Positions 15,006 to 21,675 of a stretch of DNA of 62,916 nt are shown one piece after another. A program made the translations under genes and the position numbers. The stretch covers positions 1 to 62,916 of the forward strand of contig JAKAST010000003.1 of assembly GCA_021828155.1 (NCBI GenBank). Reading direction: 5' to 3'. The notes beneath the pieces were generated by a model. The model worked only from the letters and a program-made list of their open reading frames with translations. It had not been told where the DNA came from and did no database searches. This stretch comes from Microcaldota archaeon (GTDB lineage: Archaea > Micrarchaeota > Micrarchaeia > Micrarchaeales > Micrarchaeaceae). Each line of letters starts with the position of its first letter. Position 1 is the first letter of the stretch.

Positions 15006-16964
15006 ATGCTCAAGCCTGCGAAGATGCAGAGGCTCAGGATAGTCTTCTCTAAGGAATACTCTGCAAAGGTGCTCACTGCGCTGCACGACATGGGCGTGAT
15101 GCAGATAGAGTACGTGCCCGAGAACATATCAGCCTTGCTTGGCCACGGTGAGAGCGCCACCTATGCGAGGCTCGGAGATTACGCGCAGAGGTTCAGGGGC
15201 CTTGAGAGCCTGCTCTACCCAAGCGATTCGGGAAAGCGCTACGCCTTCGCAAGCATCGAGGAGCTCACGACCAAGGCCGACTCCATATTCATAGATGGCA
15301 GGGTAGCCGATATAAGGAAGGAGCTGGACGAGCTGGACGCGAAAAGGAACGCGCTTAACGAGAGCGTTGAAGTGCTGAAGAACCTTCCGGAGCAGTTCGC
15401 CAGCGACGTCAGCATACTGAGCACAACAGGCGTCGCGTCGTTCGTCATTACTGGCCCTGGGCTGAAGGAGTTCAATTCATCGGCAGAGAAAAGGCTGGGC
15501 GGCGCTGTGATAGTGGAGGGCAGGCGCTCCACGCTGGTTTCGATAGACAAGGCCGACGAAGGCACGTTCAGCTCTGTTGCCGAGGGGCTGAAGCTGTACG
15601 TAGAGGCCGTGCCGAAACTTTCCGGAATGGTGCATGAGGAACTCACGCGGCTCGATTCAGAAATAAACGAGGCGAAACGCAGAAGCCGTGCCCTCGAAGA
15701 CGAGCTCAGGCACATATCTGCAGAGTACTACCCGCTCGTAAGCGCGATAAGGGAGCAGCTCGACATAGAGGTCGAGAAGCAGGAGATAACAACCAGGCTT
15801 GGCGTTGGCAAGTCAGTAGTCGCGGTAGACGGATGGGTGCCCAGCAGCAAGCTCGACCTGCTTAGGGCTGAGCTCAAAAGGGCAACCGGCAACTCTTACG
15901 TAATAGACAATGTAAGTACAGACGCCCTGCCGCCCACCAAGCTCGAGAATCCCGCATCTGCAAAGCTCTTCGAGTTCTTCATAAGGTTCTATTCGCTGCC
16001 GAGAAGCGACGAGTTCGACCCCACGCTTATATTCGCGCTTGCCTTCCCGATATTCTTCGGCTTCATGATAGGCGACGTGGGCTACGGCATAGTGATGCTG
16101 CTTGGCGCGCTCTGGCTCATACACAGGATAGCGCATCCTCCGGAAAGGAGCAGGATACCCAAGGCGCTCAAGAACTTCATCCACACCATAATAAGCAACA
16201 ACGGCCTGAACGTGATAGCCAGGTCGATAATCCCGGGCGCGCTCATTGCGATAGTGCTTGGGGTTCTGTTCAACGAGTACTTCGGCTTCCAGCTTCCTTA
16301 CGCCACGCCGTTCAATGTCGAGGTGCACCTCTCGACGCTTCTTGTCATATCGGGCTGGATAGGAGTATTCATGGTCTCGTTCGGATTCGTGCTCGGCTTC
16401 CTGAACAGGCTTCTGGACGGGGAGCGCAAGCACGCGATGGCGAAGCTCGGCTGGCTCGCAGCCGCGTGGGGCATAATCATAATAGGGCTTGCCGTGCTGC
16501 ACAAGCAGCCCATAGGCATTGGCAATCCGTTTGCGCTGCTCTCGTACGTGCTGCTTGCAGGCGGCGTGCTGACCGTGCTCTACGGCGAGGGCTTCCAGGC
16601 GCTGATGGAGCTGCCGTCGCTGATAAGCCACATACTCTCATATACCAGGCTTGTGGGCATACTGCTAGCCTCAGTGATACTTGCGCAGGTCATAGACTAC
16701 GTGTTCATGCGCGGATGGTACCACTCGATTTGGCTGGGTTTACTGGGCACGCTCATACTAGTGATAGGGCAGCTCTTCAACATAGTCATAGCGCTGTTCG
16801 AGCCGGGCATACAAGGCGCGAGGCTCATATACGTTGAGTTCTTCTCGAAGTTCTTCACTGGCAACGGCAGGGAGTTCAGGCCCTTTGCCAGCAGGCGCAG
16901 GCGCACGCTGAGCAGCTTCGAGCTGAGGACCGGAGAGCCTAAAGCCCAATCGGGCCGCGCCTGA
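15006..16964 (+). CDS. atpI: A-type ATPase subunit I (a, membrane stator)
   Basis: 652 aa. The N-terminal half (about 1-320) is soluble and coiled coil; the C-terminal half has about eight membrane helices. FGFMIGDVGYGIVM and SHILSYTRLVGILLASV are signature segments, the latter with the essential Arg facing the c ring. The gene closes the operon and uses an ATG abutting the atpH stop. The C-terminal tail (about 615-652) is basic and cytoplasmic. Confidence 0.95.
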   Translation: MLKPAKMQRLRIVFSKEYSAKVLTALHDMGVMQIEYVPENISALLGHGESATYARLGDYAQRFRGLESLLYPSDSGKRYAFASIEELTTKADSIFIDGRVADIRKELDELDAKRNALNESVEVLKNLPEQFASDVSILSTTGVASFVITGPGLKEFNSSAEKRLGGAVIVEGRRSTLVSIDKADEGTFSSVAEGLKLYVEAVPKLSGMVHEELTRLDSEINEAKRRSRALEDELRHISAEYYPLVSAIREQLDIEVEKQEITTRLGVGKSVVAVDGWVPSSKLDLLRAELKRATGNSYVIDNVSTDALPPTKLENPASAKLFEFFIRFYSLPRSDEFDPTLIFALAFPIFFGFMIGDVGYGIVMLLGALWLIHRIAHPPERSRIPKALKNFIHTIISNNGLNVIARSIIPGALIAIVLGVLFNEYFGFQLPYATPFNVEVHLSTLLVISGWIGVFMVSFGFVLGFLNRLLDGERKHAMAKLGWLAAAWGIIIIGLAVLHKQPIGIGNPFALLSYVLLAGGVLTVLYGEGFQALMELPSLISHILSYTRLVGILLASVILAQVIDYVFMRGWYHSIWLGLLGTLILVIGQLFNIVIALFEPGIQGARLIYVEFFSKFFTGNGREFRPFASRRRRTLSSFELRTGEPKAQSGRA

Positions 16965-17009
16965 ACTGCGCATGACGCATGAGGCGCCTGGGCATTAAGC
17001 TCCTGGCGG

Positions 17010-17495
17010 TCACGTAACCTTCTGAGAAAGCAGTGCCGCCACTGTGTGCGGAAAACCGGTCTGGGTATCGGTATAGTTGACTACCACATAGCCGTTGAAC
17101 AGAGAGCCAATGCCACCGGAGAAGACCGTGCTGTTGCTCCAGCATTGCAGCTTTGCGGTTGAGTTGCCGCTTATTGTAACGTTTGAACCTATCTGCAACA
17201 CTATCTGGTTTGAAGCGAAGCTTATCATGTGGCCCACGTTGTCTGACGAGTCACAGCCTATCGCGGTTATGTTTATCGGGGCGCTGGTGTCCTGCTCCAC
17301 GTTTATAGTGAGATTGCCGCCCATGTCCATCTGACTGTTGAGGCAGTAGAAGCCTGCAGGAAAGACGCAGGTCGTGTGGGTGAAGGTTGCCGGGCTGAAC
17401 AGTCCAAGTGAATACAGAGCCGCGAGCGCGATCGACACTATGAGTATGGCCCAGCCATATGTCATCAGGTATTCCATTGCGCTTTGCGCTTTCAC
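17010..17495 (-). CDS. Archaeal type IV pilin-like protein
   Basis: 161 aa from GTG 17495, with GGTGAT just upstream; longer in-frame starts run into the MoxR gene and are unlikely. The N-terminus VKAQSAMEYLMTYGWAI is a class III prepilin signal: short basic leader, predicted cut after Gln/Ala, Glu at +5, then a hydrophobic helix. The rest is an extracellular beta-rich head with several NxT/NxS sites and two CxF/C pairs (TTCVFPAGFYC). It probably forms or decorates a pilus or adhesive filament. It lies 14 nt downstream of the MoxR ATPase gene and is likely co-transcribed with it. Confidence 0.8.
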   Translation of the reverse strand: MKAQSAMEYLMTYGWAILIVSIALAALYSLGLFSPATFTHTTCVFPAGFYCLNSQMDMGGNLTINVEQDTSAPINITAIGCDSSDNVGHMISFASNQIVLQIGSNVTISGNSTAKLQCWSNSTVFSGGIGSLFNGYVVVNYTDTQTGFPHTVAALLSQKVT

Positions 17496-17509
17496 AACAT
17501 CACCATTAT

Positions 17510-18442
17510 CTATACACGGCCGGACGCCTGCAGCGTGGCCACTATACCGTCTATGATTCCGTTCACTCCTACGCCGCCCGTCGAGCGCACCACTATCCTG
17601 TGGCTGAGCACCGGCCTGGCAAGATATTTTATGTCGTCGATATTTACCGTGTCGCGACCCTCGATGAGGGCCTTCGCCTTGGCGCACATCATGAAACTTA
17701 TCTCGGCTCTTGGGCTGGCACCCATTACTACATGGATGTCTTTCCTGGTGGCGTTTACAACCGTGGTTATGTAGTCTATAACTGGGTCGGGCACCTTCAC
17801 GGCCTTGGCCAGCCTCTGCAGCTCGAGCACATCTGTAGTTGAGATGACGCGCTCTACCGACGTGCTGGCCTCGCTCTCCTTCAGGTGCAGCATCTGCTGC
17901 TCAGCTTCGATCGGAGCGTAATCCACGGCTATGCGCATAAGAAACCTGTCGGCCAGCACCTTCGGCAACTGGGAGGTGCCCTCTATGTTGAGCGGGTTCT
18001 GCGTGGCCATCGCTATGAATGGTTTTGCCAGTGGCAATGTCGAATCTGCAATAGTTACCTGGTGCTCCTCCAGAGCCTCCAGGAGAGCAGTAGTGGTCTT
18101 GGGAGGTGCTCTGTTGAGCTCGTCTATTAGCAGGATGTTCGAGAATATAGGGCCCTTCTTGAGCTGCATCGCCTTAGCCGCTTCGTCGAAGTATGAATAG
18201 CCCACTATATCCTTGAACTCCAAGTCGGGGGTGCCCTGTATGCGTCCGAACGTGGCCTGAACCGTCTCTGCGAGGGTCTTGGCCATGGTTGTCTTGGCCA
18301 CACCAGGCACACCCTCCAGGAGCACGTGGCCGTTGGCCACCATCGCTATGAACATGAGCCGTATTATCTCTTCGTTGCCCGCAATGCGCTTCCCGACCTC
18401 GGCAAGGATCCTTTCATACACGGCTTTGGCATCCATCGTCAT
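17510..18442 (-). CDS. MoxR-family AAA+ ATPase
   Basis: About 310 aa. Walker A in LLEGVPGVAKTTMAK (near residue 45), Walker B NILLIDELNRAPPKT, sensor I MATQNPLNIEGTSQLP, arginine-rich lid RPVLSHRIVVRSTGG. MoxR proteins act as chaperone-like remodelling ATPases, often for surface or metal-containing complexes and often next to von Willebrand A proteins; here the partner gene is a pilin. A TATA-like CTATAAAG at 18454-18462 would give a transcript starting at or next to the ATG codons at 18442/18436, so the message may be leaderless. Confidence 0.92.
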   Translation of the reverse strand: MTMDAKAVYERILAEVGKRIAGNEEIIRLMFIAMVANGHVLLEGVPGVAKTTMAKTLAETVQATFGRIQGTPDLEFKDIVGYSYFDEAAKAMQLKKGPIFSNILLIDELNRAPPKTTTALLEALEEHQVTIADSTLPLAKPFIAMATQNPLNIEGTSQLPKVLADRFLMRIAVDYAPIEAEQQMLHLKESEASTSVERVISTTDVLELQRLAKAVKVPDPVIDYITTVVNATRKDIHVVMGASPRAEISFMMCAKAKALIEGRDTVNIDDIKYLARPVLSHRIVVRSTGGVGVNGIIDGIVATLQASGRV

Positions 18443-18540
18443 ACCCACAAAAGCTTTATAGATGTATTTTACACATAGGAGCCTGAAGGCTTACGGTTAT
18501 ATTGAAAAGTATAGATTAATAAGGTTAAAGGGGGGTGCAA

Positions 18541-18876
18541 GTGATAGGCAAAAGCGCTGAGGAAAAGGGTACAGTATCGATAGACGAGGTATACGAGATC
18601 CTCAAGGAGCGCAAGAAGAGCGCGAAGCCGATGACGTACGAGCAGCAGATAGCGTTCGAGCACTCCGAGAAGTTCAAGGTGCCCAAGAAGCAGTACGACA
18701 AGGTCAAGGCGGCAATCAAGGCTACCGGCCTGCTGAGCGATGCATCGCTCGATAACGTGCTTAGCGTGTGGCCGAAGAGCCTGACGCTGCTCAAGCAGAT
18801 ACTGACTAAGGAGAAGAACATGCCGAGCGACGACGATCTCAAGAGACTGCTCGGCATTATAAACGAGAAGGCTTAA
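18541..18876 (+). CDS. rpoF: RNA polymerase subunit F (Rpb4)
   Basis: About 111 aa. Archaeal Rpo4/RpoF pairs with Rpo7 to form the stalk of RNA polymerase. Family pattern: VSIDEVYEILKERKK, MTYEQQIAFEHSEKF, then the HRDC-like C-terminal helices ending LLGIINEKA. I favour GTG 18541 because GGGGGG lies a few bases upstream; GTG 18535 is also in frame. DUF655 follows 20 nt downstream, the usual archaeal neighbour. Confidence 0.88.
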   Translation: MIGKSAEEKGTVSIDEVYEILKERKKSAKPMTYEQQIAFEHSEKFKVPKKQYDKVKAAIKATGLLSDASLDNVLSVWPKSLTLLKQILTKEKNMPSDDDLKRLLGIINEKA

Positions 18877-18896
18877 GCGCTGATGTATGCAAGTGG

Positions 18897-19472
18897 GTGG
18901 TCAGGGTGGAAGGCGAGAGACGAGAAGAGTATGCGGTTGTGCTTGACTTTCTTGCCAGCGGCAAGTCTTTCTCGATGCGTTCTGAGCCCGTGGCGCAGCT
19001 GATAGGCGAGGAGTGGTTCACCCTGCTGGAGGCAACCCCGAAGGCCGGAACCCAGCTAAGCATAGGCGAGCGCGTATACATAGGCAGGGACGAACGCAAC
19101 AAGATAGAGATCATAAAGTACAGGATAGGCTACGACGAGCTGACCCAGACGGCCAAGAGCAATATTGACAGGCTGGTACTGCAGATAATCAAGACAAACG
19201 AGAAGAGGTTCGTAGACGTATTCAACAACGCCGGGCCGCTGAACATTAGGGAGCACTCGCTGGAGCTATTGCCAGGCGTAGGCAAGAAGCACCTCCAGGC
19301 AATACTCAAGGCCAGGGAGGCGAAGAAGTTCGAGAGCTTTGAGGACATAAGCGCAAGGGTTACCCTGCTCCAGGATCCGGCCAAGCTCATAACTGAGAGG
19401 ATAATAATGGAGCTCAAGGGCAATGAGCGCTTCTACATGTTCACCAAGCCCTATGTAAAGAGGGCCAGGTAG
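18897..19472 (+). CDS. DUF655 family RNA-binding-like protein
   Basis: 191 aa, GTG start. It matches the archaeal DUF655 layout: N-terminal beta-barrel-like part (EYAVVLDFLASGKSFSM, then GERVYIGRDERNKIE) and C-terminal helix-hairpin-helix (LELLPGVGKKHLQAILKARE). The family is almost always next to rpoF and L21e and is thought to be linked to transcription or rRNA metabolism. No catalytic motif is visible. Confidence 0.88.
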   Translation: MVRVEGERREEYAVVLDFLASGKSFSMRSEPVAQLIGEEWFTLLEATPKAGTQLSIGERVYIGRDERNKIEIIKYRIGYDELTQTAKSNIDRLVLQIIKTNEKRFVDVFNNAGPLNIREHSLELLPGVGKKHLQAILKAREAKKFESFEDISARVTLLQDPAKLITERIIMELKGNERFYMFTKPYVKRAR

Positions 19473-19475
19473 GAT

Positions 19476-19763
19476 TCACGCCTTCTCCAGGTGCGTTGCC
19501 GCTACAACGAGCTGCCGCTTTGCATCCATGACATTTAGCTCTACGACATATGCTGCGCCGCGCTTCTCTATCACCCTGCCGACCTTGCCCCTGTAGCGCG
19601 GGTGTGGTATGTCGCGGAAGTTGCCCTTAGGCACTATAGCCACTTTGTCTCCTACGTTGAAGTCCTTTATTACGTTGCGCACTCCCTGCTTTGAGGGCAT
19701 GTGGTGCCTGGCCAGGTGCCTTGTGCGCCCAGAAAAGAGGCCTGAAGATCTTTTGGTCATCAT
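19476..19763 (-). CDS. rpl21e: 50S ribosomal protein L21e
   Basis: 95 aa. KQGVRNVIKDFNVGDKVAI and PHPRYRGKVGRVIEKRGAAY are typical of L21e (SH3-like barrel binding 23S rRNA). In many archaea L21e precedes rpoF on the same strand; here it is inverted and convergent with DUF655, with stops only 3 nt apart, so the usual cluster has been rearranged. Confidence 0.94.
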   Translation of the reverse strand: MMTKRSSGLFSGRTRHLARHHMPSKQGVRNVIKDFNVGDKVAIVPKGNFRDIPHPRYRGKVGRVIEKRGAAYVVELNVMDAKRQLVVAATHLEKA

Positions 19764-19853
19764 AGCTCACCGAACTAGCATCGTAATTTGATGCACAACC
19801 TATTTATGCCTTCTTGACGAATACCTCCGTGACGAAAGGGTTATGGTGCTTAT

Positions 19854-20201
19854 ATGGCAAGGTCAGCAGGTATAGTGCATGTGCGCCGCGCACACGTTGT
19901 GCTCAGGCCCACTTACAGGGTAGAGAATATAGTTGCAAGCGCAGACCTCAACACCGAGCTTGACCTTTATGGTCTGGCCAAACTCTCGTATGACGTCGAC
20001 TACGAGCCCGAGCAGTTCCCCGGAGCGATATTCAAGGTGCACGAGCCCAAGAGCGCGCTCTTGCTCTTCAAGAACGGCAAGATCATATGCACGGGTGCGC
20101 GCACCACTGCTGATGTGAAGCGTGCAATAAGCCAGGCTGTCGAGCTTATAAAGCGCTACTCTCGATCCTCGAAATCCAGGGCGCTGCCTACAGCAAAGTG
20201 A
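19854..20201 (+). CDS. Single-repeat TATA-binding-protein-like protein
   Basis: 115 aa with only one TBP repeat (about residues 18-100), whereas archaeal TBP is normally about 180-200 aa with two. Key positions are kept: VENIVASADLNTELDL, YEPEQFPGAIF (intercalating Phe of FPG), SALLLFKNGKIICTGA (second Phe, DNA-contacting TG). It mixes features of repeat 1 (ENIVAS) and repeat 2 (YEPEQFPG). No second repeat follows in any frame before 20365. A homodimer could rebuild the saddle. It may be the organism's TBP or a paralogue beside a normal one. ATG 19854 has GGTG upstream. Confidence 0.88.
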   Translation: MARSAGIVHVRRAHVVLRPTYRVENIVASADLNTELDLYGLAKLSYDVDYEPEQFPGAIFKVHEPKSALLLFKNGKIICTGARTTADVKRAISQAVELIKRYSRSSKSRALPTAK

Positions 20202-20231
20202 ATTCCAGAAATTTGGGCCAAAAAGGATAAG

Positions 20232-20348
20232 CTTTTTATACCCTTCCATTCTAATCTTAGCTGCCCGTCGGATTAGGATTACGCTAATTCTGCAACAACC
20301 CTATTCTCATCCACCCGGGGCGTATGGAAACATACGCCTCATTGTTTT
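20232..20348 (+). ncRNA. Candidate small structured RNA (or terminator region)
   Basis: Between two convergent genes. TATA-like CTTTTTATA (20232-20240) would start transcription near 20264. Downstream are hairpin GGATTAG/CTAATTC with a 7-nt loop (20270-20290), then a single-stranded CAACAACCC segment, then a perfect 8-bp stem GGCGTATG-GAAA-CATACGCC with GNRA loop (20319-20338), followed by TCATTGTTTT. The last hairpin could simply terminate the TBP-like gene or TrmI. The separate TATA box makes a small RNA plausible. No tRNA, C/D or clear H/ACA signature was found. Confidence 0.35.
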
Positions 20349-20364
20349 ACCTTCCAGCGGAAGC

Positions 20365-20925
20365 TCACTTCTGCGCAAACGTCAGGTAGGCTGTATGCCA
20401 TACTCCTTTGGTTGAGGGGCGCATGCCCTCTTTCCTGACAAGCATGTCGCGCACTATGGCCTCAACAGTGAAGATGTTCCTGAACTTGCGCTTCTCGAGC
20501 GCCGCGACGAACTTCTTCACCTGCTCCATGTGCGGCAGGTAGCCTGCAACGAAGCCCTCCGGCTTCAGCGCTTTGTACACGTGCTTAAGCGCCTTCTCCG
20601 AATCCGCCATGTCAAGCGTGACAAGGTCGAGGTCGCGCTCGCTTATGCCTTTGGTGATGTCGCGGTTGACGAGCTCGAGGTTATCCAGACCCTCAAGCTC
20701 CTTGTTCCTATTGGCTATCTTCAGGAAATCGTCGCGCACGTCATAGCTTACCACGCGCCTGCATATGCGGGCGAGCGACACCGCCAGCCAGCCGCTCCCG
20801 GTGCCAGCGTCGACGCAGACGCTGTTCTTGCCTATGCCGGTATAGGCCACTATGAGCCCTATATCCTTGGGAAGTATGACCTGCGGCCCCCTCTTCAGGC
20901 GCCTGTAGCTTGGCGGGACTAGCAT
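20365..20925 (-). CDS. trmI: tRNA (adenine-57/58-N1) methyltransferase TrmI, short form
   Basis: 186 aa, SAM-dependent Rossmann methyltransferase. Motifs: RGPQVILPKD, VCVDAGTGSGWLAVSLA (SAM loop), DLVTLDMADSEKALKHV, GFVAGYLPHMEQV and the C-terminal RPSTKGVWHTAYLTFA typical of TrmI. Archaeal TrmI is usually near 250 aa; here the small N-terminal beta domain (about 60 aa) is missing and the protein starts right at the linker. No open frame upstream encodes it. Confidence 0.85.
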   Translation of the reverse strand: MLVPPSYRRLKRGPQVILPKDIGLIVAYTGIGKNSVCVDAGTGSGWLAVSLARICRRVVSYDVRDDFLKIANRNKELEGLDNLELVNRDITKGISERDLDLVTLDMADSEKALKHVYKALKPEGFVAGYLPHMEQVKKFVAALEKRKFRNIFTVEAIVRDMLVRKEGMRPSTKGVWHTAYLTFAQK

Positions 20926-21036
20926 AACATCGCTCTACAATGCCTAGACAAACTATTTATGCTGTGTTATACATCGCTTCGCGATTTACAGGCCGAATAA
21001 TTAAAAAGAAAACTACCAAGTACTAGCGGGATATGC

Positions 21037-21666
21037 ATGGAAGAGATAACAGGATTGAAGAGGTATGAGTTGAAGCCCCTGCCTTACAAGGTAGACGGCC
21101 TGGAGCCTTACATAAGCAAAGATATAGTGGACGTGCACTACAACGGGCACCACAAGGGTTATGTCAACACCTCAAACGCGCTCATAGACAGGCTCAACGG
21201 CATAGTCAAAGGCGACGTGACAAGCTACGACCTGCACGGAGTGCTAAGGAACCTGACGTTCAACATCAGCGGCAACAAGCTGCACACCATGTACTGGAAC
21301 AACATGGCGCCAAGCGGCAAAGGCGGAGGTGCGCCCGGAGGGAGGATCGCCGACATGATAAACAAGCAGTACGGCTCATTCGATAGGTTCAAGAAGCTCT
21401 TTACGGAGGCTGCCAACTCCAATCCAGGGAGCGGGTGGGCTGTGCTTAACTACGACAGGGAGAACGGCAACCTGCAGATAATGACGATAGAGAACCACTT
21501 CATGAACCATCTTGCTGAGATGCCGGTGCTTCTCATCATGGACGAATTCGAGCACGCGTATTACCTCCAGTACAAGAACAAGCGCGCTGATTACGTGGGC
21601 AACTGGTGGAACATAGTCAACTGGGACGACGCCGATAAGAAGCTCGGCGATTACATAGAGAAGTGA
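21037..21666 (+). CDS. sod: Superoxide dismutase (Fe/Mn family)
   Basis: 209 aa, cytosolic. The four metal ligands are visible: His in [12 protein letters not shown], His in KLHTMYWNN, Asp in MDEFEHAYY and the His just after it. The N-terminal helical hairpin and the C-terminal alpha/beta domain have normal lengths. It detoxifies superoxide and implies at least intermittent oxygen exposure. Metal (Fe or Mn) cannot be told safely. It is transcribed divergently from trmI. Confidence 0.96.
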   Translation: MEEITGLKRYELKPLPYKVDGLEPYISKDIVDVHYNGHHKGYVNTSNALIDRLNGIVKGDVTSYDLHGVLRNLTFNISGNKLHTMYWNNMAPSGKGGGAPGGRIADMINKQYGSFDRFKKLFTEAANSNPGSGWAVLNYDRENGNLQIMTIENHFMNHLAEMPVLLIMDEFEHAYYLQYKNKRADYVGNWWNIVNWDDADKKLGDYIEK

Positions 21667-21675
21667 GCGGCCCCG

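Noticed and set aside
17496-17687. N-terminal extension of the pilin-like frame
   Set aside because: Overlaps the MoxR coding sequence in another frame; the GTG at 17495 has a ribosome-binding site and starts a proper prepilin leader.
20264-20340. Possible tRNA or tRNA half
   Set aside because: No T-arm consensus and no pairing acceptor strands.
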